DNA from: Unio delphinus
Taxonomy: Eukaryota > Mollusca > Bivalvia > Unionida > Unionidae
NCBI GenBank assembly: GCA_029339505.1
Contig: JAQISU010000096.1
Span: 7,452,001-7,516,000 of the forward strand
DNA: 64,000 nt
Direction: 5' to 3'
The notes beneath the pieces are model-generated. The model made no database searches and was not told the origin of the DNA. It saw nothing but the letters and a program-made list of their open reading frames with translations. The first letter of the stretch is position 1; each line of letters begins with the position of its first letter. A program made the translations under genes and the position numbers. Positions 27,110 through 41,033 of this stretch are shown one piece after another.

Positions 27110-27312
27110 GAAATAGTTCCGGTTTGTCTGGATTGGTTTCGATTTATTTTCTGACTTTGTCTGAAATAGTTTCGGTTTATTTTTTTATTTTGTCTGAAAT
27201 AGTTTCGGTTTATTTTTTTATTTTGTCTGAAATAGTTTCGGTTTATTTTTTTATTTTGTCTGAAATAGTTTCGGTTTATTTTTTTATTTTGTCTGAAATA
27301 GTTTCGGTCTGT
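27110..27312. repeat. 33-bp minisatellite derived from TIR subterminal repeats
   Basis: About five near-identical 33-bp units (TCTGAAATAGTTTCGGTTTA then T-rich TTTTTATTTTG) plus diverged ones. The unit resembles the roughly 32-bp repeats in copy C's TIR (41651-41750), so this is an amplified subterminal repeat. The 11-residue ORF repeats on both strands are by-products. Confidence 0.75.
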
Positions 27313-28133
27313 CCACACTTCTTGCTGCTTGTTTAGCTTCTTCTTCCTGTTTTCTTTCTCGTTCAGCTTCTTTATCACTAGATGGTTGCTCTTTAAATAT
27401 TAAAATTTGTGATTCCAGTCTTTTAAATTTGTTAATATATTAATTTATTTTATAAATAAAATCATCATGTCATGCATCTTCTTTTCTATCGATCTTATAA
27501 ATCCCACGGCATACTTTATAAGCCCAATCGTACCAGGTTTCACTTTTTATATATTTATTAGAGCACGCCATTTTCAAAAATATTTTTATTATGGTAACTA
27601 TCCTCGGCAAAAACGTAGTTTTATGTCATCAATAGTCTTTATGTGGGATACACTCTCACCTATAAATCCATCACCTAATTTTTTTTTTTATTTTGGTTTT
27701 AGTTCTAGTTTTGATCTATAATAACACTCCATTTATTCTGTTTCAGCATTTGATTGGTCAGTACCTTTAAATATTCTTCCTTGAGTCTGCCAAGTGGTTG
27801 AGTAGCAGCTAATTCAGCTGGTAGATCTCATAAAATCTTTTTTTTTTTTTTTGATTTCTTAGTTATTTCCGCTATTTTTCCGATTGCTATATCGGTTTGT
27901 TCTAAGATAGGACGAAGACTTTCAGTAGCCTCTGCAACTCTCACAGAAGCCTTCGTAACAGGTTAAATGATTGTTCTGAACCCTTTGCAAACTAAACCTG
28001 GAAATTTTGACGTTCTTGTGCTTTTTCTGACAGAATTACTCACGGGAAGATACGTGTTGTATGCTTCTAGTCGCTCTCGAGCTAATCTAGCTCTCGAGCT
28101 AATCTAGCTGTATAAGACTCCATAGCTGGTGTC
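27313..28133 (-). pseudogene. Coiled-coil capsid-associated protein relic (copy D)
   Basis: The minus strand near 28133-27800 reads like the start of the 49714 gene (TARLARE, then VRVAEATESLRPILEQTDIA). A middle piece near 27560 (YIKSETWYDWAYK) and a K/E-rich piece near 27315-27385 follow. Several stops and frameshifts. A 20-bp tandem duplication (AGCTAATCTAGCTCTCGAG region, 28075-28105) is present. A remnant of a further element in opposite orientation to copy B. Confidence 0.6.
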
Positions 28134-28175
28134 ATTATTGATACACAGTAATGATTTGATTACTTAAACCTAAAC

Positions 28176-28417
28176 AGCAGTAGAGAGGGTGTGACCTCTA
28201 TGAAACGTCAGGGTGGGTAAACAAAACATACAAATTTTTTAAAGCACGAACGACAAAAGATAAAGTAACAAAATAACCGAACCCAATTAGATAAACTCTC
28301 GGTCAGTTAAAGTCTTCGGTTTGGCGTTATTGACCTTACTTTTTTCATTTTCGTTGGAAGCTTTATTGTTCATAAATATCTTTTCAGCAAAAGGCCTGTT
28401 CACCCTTTCTGTTGCTA
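28176..28417. repeat. Solitary Polinton TIR-like unit
   Basis: Begins AGCAGTAGAGAGGGTG and ends CACCCTTTCTGTTGCT. These are the same inverted ends that bracket each TIR of copy C. Length 242 bp against about 230; the interior differs. Probably a TIR of copy D or of a diverged subfamily. Confidence 0.6.
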
Positions 28418-28890
28418 CTTTCATCAATAATTGACCCGTACTCGCAAGTTATTTTCAGTATGACGGACAAATGCATATGTCGAAGTAGCTGGATTTTTAA
28501 ACCGTGCCCACTGATATTACTTGCACTTGGAAAATGTATATTTAATCCATATCATTGACTAAAACAGATCGAAATACACGTCCGATGTACGATATTCTAG
28601 GCAATTGAACCTTCTATATGTCTACTCAAAGACGCTGTTTACTTGTCTCCACTGCAAGAGCTCAGGAACGGTTTGAGAACCAATCAGTACGTTTTATTAC
28701 CAATTCTAAAACAGACGGTCATTTGCTTTGCGCTACCTAAACCCATCTAATGCTAGACCTGACATTGGGATTACTTCCGCTATTTGCAAAACATGGACTG
28801 ACCTAGAAGGTACGAATGATTGAAGTATTTCTTTCCTACTTAACCGTTCTGAAAGTCATATATTTGATTCATATTACAGATTCATATTTT
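28418..28890. other. No gene recognised
   Basis: Unique-looking sequence without coding signal. Confidence 0.4.
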
Positions 28891-28917
28891 GCAAAGAAGA
28901 AGAATTTATCTGGTTTT

Positions 28918-29030
28918 CCTCGCTGATTATCATCATCGTCGTCGTATTCGTCATCATCTTCATCATCGTCGTCGTCATCATATTCATCATCATCGTCGTC
29001 GTCGTCGTCGTCATCGTCATCATCATCTTG
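28918..29030. repeat. CAT/CGT trinucleotide repeat
   Basis: Mixed (CAT)n/(CGT)n array giving His/Arg-rich translations that are not genes. Confidence 0.9.
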
Positions 29031-29039
29031 ACCTAGCGT

Positions 29040-29815
29040 GGTCGCCAAGGCATTGTGCTGCTAAACATCTGACCAGTTCCGTCCACTTGTCTCGATGGTG
29101 TGTCAATGCCTGTGTTTACGCAACACTTTTCATGGTCTATTCTGTGTAGTTGTCAGTCCACTTTTTTGTCTCTGTCTACCTCTGCTTCTGCCACCCTGGA
29201 CGCTGCCCTGCGGTACTGTTGTGGATAGACTGTTGGCTCTATTGACATGGCCATACCATTCCAGTTTTCTCTTTTTGACAGTGGTGAGGAGGTCTTCATA
29301 CTGGCCTACTTGGTGCCTGATAGTGTTACGCACTTGTTTATTTGGATATGATCCATGCAATAGATGCCAAGGATGGTTCTGTAGCATCTCATTTCATATG
29401 ATTGGATTCTTCGTTGTAATTCGGCTGTCAGTGTCCAGGCCTCACATGAATACAAAAAGATTGATATGACTACTGCTCTCAATAGTCTGATTTTAGTTTT
29501 CAGAGAGATAGTCTTGTCTCTCCAGATAGGTCTTAGCTTTGACCTAGCTGCCATTGTTTGTGCTGCTCGTGACAAAATTTCTGCTCTTCATCCCTCTTCG
29601 TTGATTATGAAAGCAAGATATTGAACTGGCTCACCGTTTCCAGATCCTGTCCTCTGACTTTAATCTTGGCTGAGATTTGGTTGCCACTATTTGTCAAAAG
29701 ATTTGTCTTCTAAGCGTTTATCTCCATGTCAAATCTGGAAGACGTTTCATCCAGGTTCTTTTCTAAGGTGGTAAGCTCGCCTTCACTGCATGCCATCTTA
29801 TAAAGCGGGGGTTGG
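29040..29815 (-). pseudogene. Non-LTR retrotransposon ORF2 C-terminal relic
   Basis: Minus-strand pieces read as the end of a LINE reverse-transcriptase protein: near 29640-29750 (MEINA.., RGQDLETV..), 29306-29575 (KTKIRLLRAVVISIFLYSCE) and 29130-29387 (YEDLLTTVKKRKLEWYGHVN). Frameshifts join the pieces. The catalytic FxDD region lies upstream and is missing, so it is a 5'-truncated copy. Confidence 0.8.
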
Positions 29816-29889
29816 TTATGTCACGCCCTCCACTGATTATACTATTATAAAAATATCTTCGGTATTGTTCAAAGAACGTTTACTTTAAT

Positions 29890-30300
29890 TTATTCTGATG
29901 TATGATTGATGTATGTAATATTGGTTATATACTTTATACGATTCCTCCGATGCATACTCGGAATCACTTGGAATGGTCGAGTTAAAAAGAACGTGCCAAG
30001 ATTACCAGCATGGTCACAATCCTCTGCCAACGTCTGTCGCATCAGATGGCTAGGCCATGTATGTCGGATGGATGACGGGCAGATAGCCAAAGATCTTTAT
30101 CCGGAACTTATCTCTGGCAAAGAGTCGATCGGACATCCACATCTCCTCTTCAAGGATGTCTACAAGCGCAACATGAAAGCCCTTGACATCGATGTCAACA
30201 CCAGAGAAGAGCTTGCTCTATACTGGCCCAGCTGGTGAAATGGTCTGATCACTGGTTTGAAAGCCGGCTAGAACAAGCTACGCTTGCTAGCTGATGAAAA
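29890..30300 (+). pseudogene. Second non-LTR retrotransposon ORF2 C-terminal relic
   Basis: 29906-30238 reads RWLGHVCRMDDGQIAKDLYP, then GHPHLLFKDVYKRNMKALDI, typical of the extreme C-terminus of LINE ORF2 proteins. Orientation is opposite to the neighbour at 29040-29815 and the sequence is distinct, so it is a separate insertion. Confidence 0.75.
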
Positions 30301-30476
30301 GCGATCTCGGAGGAAGAAGATGCAGCTCCAACACACATGAGACTCAACTTTCAAACGCAGCAAGGACTGCCACTCTCGTGTTAGGCTTCATAGTTTTTAC
30401 AGGCGCTGCACAACCACCAACCGGGACATCTATAACGGACACACTTCCATCGACTTTCGAGATTAACGGATGCCAC

Positions 30477-30484
<8 letters not shown>

Positions 30485-30559
<75 letters not shown>
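30485..30559. repeat. (AG)n microsatellite
   Basis: About 75 bp of AG, directly after the LINE 3' end. Confidence 0.95.
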
Positions 30560-30560
<1 letters not shown>

Positions 30561-32589
30561 AATAAATTTATATTTTTGCAGCCGACACATTTTCTTTTAA
30601 GTAATTAACTCAATTTGCTTTTTAGTCACCCATTAGCCAATAATTACCACTATAACAATGAAATGTCTGAGATATCATTTGCGCTTGCATAAATGTACAT
30701 CTAATAACAAATGTCGTTTTCTACGTCAATATAAAATATTTTCAGCATCCGCAACAGGTGAAAATAAACTAGTTGAAACATGATATGTTTAAGGTTTCAT
30801 TACTGTGGAAATAGTTATCTAAAGTTTGGCAAATATAGGATTTTTTCTGTTCTATTAATTTGGCATGCCTATGTTTTATAATTGCCCTGTTCGTTGTCTG
30901 TTTATCGTAATTATCTTAATCAATCCCTCACACACGTGGTCCAAGGGAAATCCAGTGCACTTTTTAATTCTGTTTTGTTGTTGTTATTGTTGTTGCTTAG
31001 AGTGTTGTCCTGCCAGAGAATTGTATTAATTTGTTTTTGTGAAATCCTTTTTTGCGCTATAACCATAGAAAATGTCGCAAGCTTTGGCTGTTTATTTGAT
31101 ATATTCTAAATCGAGGTCAGGTTGTCTGACTCACCTATTTCCTATTAGGATCTTTTTGTTTTTGATTTATTTATTTTTTGTTTATTTGAGATCCCTATAC
31201 TTTCTCAAAGGATTCGTACTGTGTAAACTTTTTTATCCTGGGGGGATGGGGTACCAGAAAGACCCCCACTTATCCAAACAAAATGAAAATGGTGTTTATG
31301 TGTACGTGTTTTCCCTGTTTATGTGTTGGCTGTATCATTTTATTCATTTGTTTCCAAAAAGAATTTAATTTTTAAAAAAAATATTTATATAATTTGTATG
31401 GGGTATTTTGTTCACTATTGTTATATTTTGGGTTGTTCTTCCGAAACGGTTTCTTTCCCCTTTCGAAGTGCCTTCCCTATTTTAAATTGTCGACCTCTGC
31501 AAGAGATCACCCATCTCCCATGTGTGTTATATGCGTGAGCTATATTGTGTGTGTGCTGTATATTTTCGTTTCAGTGTAGGATAGCCTCATTTTGTCAGAT
31601 TCTCCTGAGTTGTTTTTGATCCATCATTCAGTCCAATATCTATATAGTTTCTCCATTTTTATTTTCTATCATTTTGAATTTTGGCGAAGGAACGGTGCTC
31701 TATATTTATATACAAAAAAAGTATTCCCTAGTGTTTCATAGTTGTGTTGTTATTATGTGACGTTCTTCGCATACCTGTATTTACTTTGTAAATGTGTAAA
31801 AAAAAATCTGAAATAAAATTGATGCAGTCATTTGCAATATTTGTATCTCATATGATATGTTTGGTACTTTAAATAATCGATAATATTATTTTTTATTTTT
31901 TTAATACTTGACACTATTAGCTTTAGTATATTTGTTTTACTTATTCTTAGCCTCCGGGCGTGCGAGTCGTCATTTGATGTTCCGTCTTATTAACAGACGT
32001 GTTCAAGACCTTTCTTTCATCAAAGATCTGCTGTTCTGAGATAAAGTTGACTGGCATGAGTTCCAGTCACAATCTGAATATTTTAAATGTCTGTATAATA
32101 GATTGTAGTAGTTGTCGTTGAGTTAATCTTGGCCCCAGGATACGTCTCATATCGACATGGCAGGTTATATTAGCGATGCTTAATGAGGTAAACAACTTTG
32201 TAATGTCAGGTGAGAATAGCGTAATCAGTTATAATCCTACAATTAAACATCGAGAACGTAGATTGAATCTGATATCAATAGTTAAGAATAGAAAGGATAA
32301 GGAAGATGGCAATTATAATGAAAAACCGAAAGTCACCGACAGAATGTCACGGATAAATGTTTTAAAAAGTAGACAGGAGAAAAACCCATACGAAAAAATG
32401 ACAACGAATTTGGATCAGTTGTGTTAGACAAGACGTGGTGGTTTTTACAATAATTTACAAATTGACAGTATCGTTTGCTGTTAAAGCAGGTGTGAATGAA
32501 GGTTAGGAAATAATAGCATTATATTCTATACTTTAATTATTAAAAAAAAATTTAAAAAAACAAACAATTTTTTTAATTTTATATAATAA
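30560..32589. other. No gene recognised
   Basis: T-rich sequence around 30940-31600. The longest isolated ORF (32176-32427, +, 83 codons, K/R/N-rich) shows no motif I recognise and no neighbours that support it. Confidence 0.4.
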
Positions 32590-33545
32590 TTTAATTCAAA
32601 AATAAATTATAAACCTTACCGGGAAAAGTACATAATGAGGACGCTATGGGGATATATCAAATGGCGCTACGCGAAGTGAGCAGGCCTATGGCAGAGTTTG
32701 GAAAAACCACCCTATTAGTTTTAATGTAACTCTATTTTGCACTTCCTTTTCTCTGGATACTATATCCATACTTTTTCTCACATGCCAATATCCCGTAATA
32801 GACACGAAATCCATTAAAGGGTAAACTTAAACAACATTTGGAAATCTTTTTAGAAAAATTAAAATAAATAAACAATGGACGGCCCTAATTGAGTCAGGAA
32901 TTGTACAGCTAAATAAATTCGTACAAGTCCTGACTCAAGGCAGACGGACCTAGAAAATTATTAGAAAGTAAATTGAAGCACAGTAAACCTTTAATTAAAT
33001 ACACTTTAATTTACACAAAATTCAAAATTAACTTAAACTATATCTAAATAAAGAGAATTATGTGATAACCCACATAGAGAGATATCACAAAGTAAGACAA
33101 CTATGACAAGAATTTGAATGAAAATGGCTATCCTTACAAAAATACAAAGTATAGACTTATATATAGCAACATACAATAACACCAACACAAACAGCAAACA
33201 CAAGGATACTAGGTGACCACTAGCCATGGTCAAATAAATAAAGAACAAAGGTAGAATACTAGATTTGGGTAGATCAAATCCCATCTAGTAATGATCTACT
33301 TAAGGTACACTAGGGATTAAAAAATACCCCTTTTCAAACATATAACCCCGATGGGGAAAAACTAAATGGGGAGATAAATGGAAAAATAAAAAAGTCAAAC
33401 AACATATCAGGGGGTACATACATAAACATAAAAACTTTTACTTTTTTATTGGGGGCACATGTCTGGTGCCCCTCCTCCCCCCCCAAAAAAAAATAAAAAA
33501 AATTAAAGCAGGTGTGTTGTACAAGAAATGTCATGTTGATAAAAA
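32590..33545. repeat. Unclassified interspersed repeat, copy 2
   Basis: Begins near ACCTTACCGGGAAAAGTACA, contains CAAATGGCGCTACGCGAAGT, a strong hairpin at about 32889-32940 (TTGAGTCAGGA ... TCCTGACTCAA) and ends with a GGGGGCAC-atgtctgg-TGCCCC hairpin near 33450-33475. Same order of landmarks as 39890-40940. No ORF with known motif; could be non-autonomous. Confidence 0.6.
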
Positions 33546-34249
33546 TGTAGCAATTGGTGGCAAAGTTTTTGTTTCTTTACTTACTGTGTAAACAATGTCC
33601 CATGATATGCATATTTGAAACAAATGTCTGGTCTCTCGTTATCAAATTCAATTGTACGGAGGATCAGGTGTTTTTTTTATATATAAGAATTTAGCAAGTT
33701 AAAATGTATATGTGAATAAAACTAGATTGAATATGACAAATAAATCATACCAATGTTGAAAGTTCTATTGCTTTTGTCCTGTTATTTACTCATAGACACA
33801 CAGTCAATGTTTTACAAACCCTATTTTTGATGTTTCTCATCCTTCAGCCCACAAACCTTGTACAAACAAAATTACATTTTGTGTTACTTTACTATAAGGA
33901 TGTAAATACAGTACTGTAAATGTATTTAACTTTTAGCATAAAAACATAAACTGTATATTACAAACTGTTGAATAATGGAAGTAGGAAAGGGAGTTCGAAA
34001 ATCAGGGTCTTAGTTCATAAGATTTAAAAATTACTTAAGTCATATTGTGACCTTTTTACCTGACCTACATCTTTTTCATTACTCTGCCAATAATAATTCT
34101 AATTCTGATATTTGCCCTGTGTCTTTTTATCCTACACCAGTTTCATAACTGTGAAAATCAGAATTGTGGCTTTTTTGTCCTGTGACTTCTTACAATTATA
34201 TATAACACTGGCAAATAATATATATACAAAATCTTTGACAACAGGGATA

Positions 34250-34338
<89 letters not shown>

Positions 34339-35420
34339 TCAAACTGCACCATGGTTTTGATCAAAATTACTTATAAGATATAACTTATCATCATGTTGCT
34401 AACAATCAGATCTACACCACTAGATCACCCCGAATGGCGTCATCAGCCGCAATATTTGTGGTCAGCGAGCAGATTGACTTTATATATGGTGTTTAAGTTG
34501 AAAGTAAATTCAGTGAATATGAAGATACTTTTGCGAAAATTACCTACATAAACAGAACTCAAATCCAGCTTTCTGTTATTATCTATATTTGTGATTTATA
34601 AGTTGACTTCAGTGATCCTTGTTAAAAATGTTAAATCTTGATGAAACTGCTCGGATGCCCATCGTCCACGTAAAATGGGCAGCATATCGTCTGCTAGTGA
34701 CCTTATAAAGAAAAAATTATTCTATTCCACCTCCTTTGCGCCGAACGAAACTAGATCAAAAATCATTTCTGCCTTCCATATTTCAGCTGTGGAACACGTT
34801 GCCGATTCAAATAACTAGTAAACCATCGCATTCAAAATCTGTAGAACTTTTGGACAGACATAAAATTAATTTAGATTATTTTTGTTGGTGATCGGGTGGA
34901 TTAAGTTCAGGCATAATAATGATTTATTCCTAAATCATGTTCTACCAATGATGCTTCACATGCGGACAAGCAGAAACAGCTTAATTTTTATTGTTACTAT
35001 ATAAAAATTGTACAACTATGAGACATCGTGTTCTTCTCATATTACCTACCTGACTTACAATTAAGGCATTATTACCCTGCAATCCGATATATTCCGATGA
35101 AATTATATTTATGGCTGTGGAAACTTTCATAAAATTATCAAAACGATTTTATGTTAACATACAGGTCACAACCGCACAAGTGTACTCATTTGTTCCCCCG
35201 ATAAATGATCAAAGAGGCATGTACTAGAAATGTTCAAGTTTATTTTTATATATAATTTATCTACTTTAAATCGATAGAAAAATATTGATTCTTTAATTCA
35301 CTTAGTAGAAAAGACATTTTTCAAAAAATCTTCCAGCTTTCTACAGAATTTCCATATGGCATAAAATGTTATTTATGATACATGAAAATGTTTTCTTAAA
35401 TAAATACTGTTGAAACAACA
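33546..35420. other. No gene recognised; (TA)n(GA)n at 34253-34335
   Basis: A/T-rich intergenic sequence. A compound TA then GA microsatellite lies at 34253-34335. ORFs over it are microsatellite translations. Confidence 0.5.
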
Positions 35421-35423
35421 CAA

Positions 35424-35480
35424 TTCATTCATTCATTCATTCATTCATTCATTCATTCATTCATTCATTCATTCATTCAA
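35424..35480. repeat. (ATTC)n microsatellite
   Basis: About 14 units of CATT. Confidence 0.95.
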
Positions 35481-35571
35481 TAATTTATTTCTGAATAAAT
35501 TTTTAATAAAATATCAGATCCAAAGATATTTCCCCATTACAGTTAGGTACTAATATTATCTAATATCCATA

Positions 35572-35622
<51 letters not shown>

Positions 35623-35641
35623 CATCATCATCATCATCATT

Positions 35642-35736
<95 letters not shown>

Positions 35737-35738
35737 CC
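35572..35738. repeat. (ATT)n(ATC)n compound microsatellite
   Basis: Long ATT/ATC array at the left edge of segmental duplication copy 2. The poly-Asn/Asp ORF on the minus strand is its translation. Confidence 0.95.
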
Positions 35739-35937
35739 CTGTAAGTGTCAGAGGAAATCAACTCATGCCAGATGTTGAACAATGGACATGTCGGATGTTG
35801 AACAATGGGTATAATTACTACTTATGCCAGGTTCAAAACTGCAATACCGCTAATCCTTCAACGGACATACTATTGGTCAGTTTGAGGTCTAATTAGATTC
35901 GTTGAGAAATAATGGATAAGCACTTTGTTAAATAAAA

Positions 35938-35946
35938 TATAAAAGA
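35938..35946 (+). promoter_or_regulatory. TATA box of RBBP4-like gene 2
   Basis: TATAAAAGA, in the same position relative to the ATG as in gene 1. Confidence 0.55.
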
Positions 35947-36074
35947 CCGTTTCATTTTTATTTTTGATCGATATTCTAGTCTCAGCTGTGGTGTCATACC
36001 GATGCGAACTTTTCTTCAGAACAAAAAAAAAAAAGACTTTTGTTGATTCAAACCAAGACGTGCACTATTTGTAA

Positions 36075-37331
<1,257 letters not shown>

Positions 37332-38287
37332 AGACCAGAATGGTAACAATTTCTAATCTAGTTGGAGACAATGTATCAGGCATTGACGCGAGTTTTTGAT
37401 GAATACACCAAATTATTGCTGGCCGAGTCAAGAACGTTTTTCTTTGCAATAACAAATATGTTACATGTATCAGGAAATGCAGATGTGTAATTCAATATGC
37501 TCGGATTTTTTTTTAATATTTTAGATTAATTTATCATCATTTTGTATCAAAAAGTGTAACACATTCTTTCACCAGCATTTACATGGTTGAAATGTAAAAA
37601 AAAAATCATGATGTTATCTGAAATTTTATGGAAGGAGAGGAAACAGTATCGCCTTCATTTACTTATGTAGCAAATATAAAAAAAAAAATTCAATATCTTT
37701 CGCATCTAAACTCGCGTCTACCGTATTTATTGCAGTAAATTTGTTTTGCTAGTTTGTTTTATGTTAAATTAATGCCAGTTGTATATAATTCTTTTTTTTT
37801 GGGAAAGAAATCACTTTTAGAGAATAATCCTTTCGTTCACAAAGTGATTGAAAATATAATGCTTTTTCAAACAGTGGTTGAAAAATCTGTTTGGAAATAA
37901 TAGGTTACCCTAAGAGAGTTATTATATGCATTTCTTTATTTAATGGTGAATTTTAAAAAAAAATGAAGGAATTGTTTTATTGGGGTTTACCTATGTATAT
38001 ATTGAAAAGTCTTTACAAATCTGTATTTTTTGTTGCTGATGTTCCACTGTAGTCATATGAAATATTAATAAAGTTATAAAGCACAGTGATTAAATAGGTT
38101 TTGTTTTGGTTTATTCACACTCGACACATGTGCTGCTTCCATCAGGTAAGTCCAAACCGGTCTCCCTAAACAGTCACGTACAGTAATGGGCTTTACTGGA
38201 CAGAAATGGTCAGTAATGTAGACGAAGAAAGTAGTGTAATGTATGAGAAATTACAGGAATGGATTAAATTAATGGAACTAGTTTTAT
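37332..38287 (+). other. 3' UTR and flank of RBBP4-like gene 2
   Basis: Collinear with the 3' region of gene 1 apart from a roughly 60-130 bp extra stretch near 37365-37480. AATAAA at 38067-38072. Confidence 0.6.
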
Positions 38288-38533
38288 GTATTTTTTATTT
38301 TTTTTATTTTATGGTTTAACGCCATTTTTAAGCACAATGTAGGCTATACATGGCGGCCAGTATTAATGGTGGAGGAAGAACCCAGAAAACCCCCGGAAAG
38401 AACCACCCACCCACGAGAAGCAACTGGCAAGCTTTCTCCCATAACTAGATTAGCCAAATCTTAGACTCGAACCCACGCAGACAGAGGTGAGATGACAGTG
38501 ATCCGTAACGGGCAGCGCTTTAGACCACTCGGC
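38288..38533 (-). mobile_element. tRNA-derived SINE (family 1), copy 3
   Basis: Same body as 8258 and 12443. Minus-strand head GGCCGAGTGGTCTAAAGCGC with B box near 38470; T-rich tail side at the left. Flanked by AGTTTTAT (38280-38287 and 38534-38541). The paralogous sequence at about 4990-5005 is an empty site, so this insertion postdates the segmental duplication. Confidence 0.9.
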
Positions 38534-38938
38534 CAGTTTTATATAATTTATATCCAGAATATTATTATTAACAGAAAAAGATTCAGAAATATATGTACTG
38601 TTTGTTCCATCAAAATTGTTATAAAGATTTTACATTCCAGACCGCATGATTCACTATCCCTCTGACAATATCATTATTTTGCCCCTCATTGAATTCTATG
38701 TATGTATGTCAGATCTCTTGACTTTTTTCGAGACATCCCAAGCATGTATATGTTCGTTAATTATGTTTATAATGGAATCAAACTTGTAAGTTATATAATC
38801 CTTTTGCTTTGTATGCACACATGCGATCTTCTGGGGAATACAAAATGTATAACTAAATAAAATATATAAGTTGGAACTTGTGAACGATCTATACTAATCT
38901 ATGTTATCAAATAATAACAAAGAGTTGCATAGCTATGG

Positions 38939-39252
38939 TGGCTTAATGGTTAGAGCGTTCGCCGCGGAAGCGGGAGGTCGTGGGTTCGATCCCCGGCCGA
39001 GTCATACCAAAGACTTACAAAAATGGTACTAACAGCTGCCTCGCTTGACGCTCAGCATTCAGAGGTTAGTGTTAGGACTGGTCGGCCTGGTGTCAGGATA
39101 ATGTGACTGGGTGGGACATCATGCTACATGTTTGCGGCATGATGACTCAGTGCTAGACATCACTATAAACTGCCTCACAGCAGACATCATAGCGATATGA
39201 CTGAAAAATTGTTAAAGCTACATTAAAAATCCTAATCAAACAAACAAACAAA
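38939..39252 (+). mobile_element. tRNA-derived SINE (family 2)
   Basis: tRNA-like head with A box TGGCTTAATGGTTAGAGCG and B box GGGTTCGATCCCCGG, a roughly 220-bp body and a (CAAA)n tail. Flanked by the 8-bp direct repeat AGCTATGG (38931-38938, 39253-39260). Body and tail differ from family 1. The intact internal promoter boxes suggest a young copy. Also absent from duplication copy 1. Confidence 0.9.
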
Positions 39253-39260
39253 AGCTATGG

Positions 39261-39889
39261 AACGTGATTTATCATTTTATTTCTGTCTTCTTTTAAGAGA
39301 CTCAATTTAGGTCATCGTTTTTTAAAAAAAAAACTTTCTTTAAAAAAATAGCTAACTGATTTCTGTTGTAGGACCAATGGCTGAAACAACAGCATAACCA
39401 CAAAACATTGTATAGTGTATTTTCAATAAATACCGCATTCACACCTGTCGGACGGTGTTTTTGATGTCTTTGACGTCCACTTTAGCTGCACTGACTAAAC
39501 TGAGCAGGCAGTGTCATGTTTAGCCTAGCATAATTATCGTTTAACGACATACTGTGAGATGTAACTGTCAATGAACAATTATATAACTAAAGTATGATAT
39601 CAACACTATTGTTTGTTACAGACTTGAATTGATATATGAACAATAGTGCTTGTTACCAGCTTTTGCTAATGTTTAAACAGCGATTTTTGAATGTAAATAA
39701 TTGGTCTTAGAATGAAAAGAATGAGAAGGCTCCGAGGACATATAGTCCTTATGTATATAATAAGATGGTTGTAGTCAAACCCAAAAACAATTGTCTTTTC
39801 ACTGTGTTAAAATTCACAGAGCTCTGAACGTTTGTTACAATTAGAATGGTAAAAGGAAAGAGCAAGAAAGTTTTATTTATGAATTATCT
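39261..39889. other. Flank within duplication copy 2
   Basis: 39261-39580 has no counterpart in copy 1 and no recognisable gene. From about 39585 it is again collinear with 5350-5640. Confidence 0.4.
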
Positions 39890-40940
39890 TAATAGAATAG
39901 GAAACTTAATGGGGAAAGTACATTATGAGGACGTCATAGGGCTATATCACATGGCGCTACGCGGAGTGGACAGGCCTGTGGAAGAGTTTAGAAACACACC
40001 CCATTAAGGATTATACAATTTTTAGAATAGGAATATTTAACTAATTTAACTTTGGATGCTAACATCCTAAAAATTCTTTCTCTGTGCAGTCCCCGTACTG
40101 CACATAGAACCCAAATTCATGGGAAATAAAACATTTCGAAAGACTTTCAAGATTAAAAAACTAAACATATAAAAAAGACGACTTAACTTGAGACGGGAGA
40201 AGTACAGCCAAAAATAAAAAATGTACGGACCCCGACTCAAGATCAGTCGGACTATACGAAGATAAATATAGAAAGTAAAGTGAGACACGGTAAAATAAAC
40301 ATATCTAAATAAAACACTTCACTGTACCGATATTCAAAATTAAATAAATATAAACGTGTGTACTTCTTTTAAAAAATGATGAAAGTGATGATCCAATTAG
40401 AGGTAGAAATCACGAAATAAGACAACTGGTCAAATTCGAACGAAAAGGCTATCCTAAATATATGTATACATACATATATAGCACACAGACATTAGCACCA
40501 ACATTAATAGCAAACACAGGATATAGGAGACCACTAGCCAGGGTCAAACCAAAAGTATTAAGAAAGTGGATCTGAAGGAGGGTAGATATATCCCATCTCG
40601 GAAAACCCTTTTATAGTAACACTAGGGAAAAAGAGAATAAAAATACCCCTCTTTAAATTTAAGGGAACTTAAAGAAAATAGAAAAAAAACTCACACAAAC
40701 TACATATTGGGAGAGGGAGCAGACACTCACATACAAACTTTTTACTTTTTTAATTGGGGGGGGGGCATCTGTCTGGTGCCCCCCCCCCCCAAAAAAAAGA
40801 AAGTTTTGTCAATAGAGGTCTCGGTCAGACGGCATATGATCAGAGTATCGCCAAAATGTCCACTGTGCAAAAATGCTCTACACTACACTGTAATAGTACA
40901 ATGTAACAAATTAAAAAAAAAAGAGACGAAATAACTAATT
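39890..40940. repeat. Unclassified interspersed repeat, copy 3
   Basis: Landmarks in the same order as 32590-33545: GGGAAAGTACATTATGAGGA, CATGGCGCTACGCGGAGTGG, hairpin at about 40190-40246 (CTTGAGACGGG ... CCCGACTCAAG, with paired GTAC inside), CCACTAGCCAGGGTCAAACC, terminal G-run/GTGCCCCC hairpin at about 40756-40792. No known protein. Confidence 0.6.
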
Positions 40941-40971
40941 ACAGAAATATACAGGGTAATTTCGAAAGGAA

Positions 40972-40973
<2 letters not shown>

Positions 40974-41028
<55 letters not shown>
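40974..41028. repeat. (TA)n microsatellite
   Basis: About 54 bp TA run at the right edge of the duplication. Confidence 0.95.

Positions 41029-41033
<5 letters not shown>

Noticed and set aside
27110..27312. Possible CRISPR-like array
   Set aside because: Units are contiguous without spacers, the setting is an animal genome, and the unit matches TIR subterminal repeats.
32176..32427. 83-codon ORF
   Set aside because: K/N/R-rich, no motif, no supporting context.
35543..35782. Poly-Asn/Asp ORF
   Set aside because: Translation of the ATT/ATC microsatellite; no unique sequence.
38939..39015. Genuine tRNA gene
   Set aside because: A and B boxes are present, but the sequence continues into a SINE body with a CAAA tail and target duplication, so it is a SINE head.
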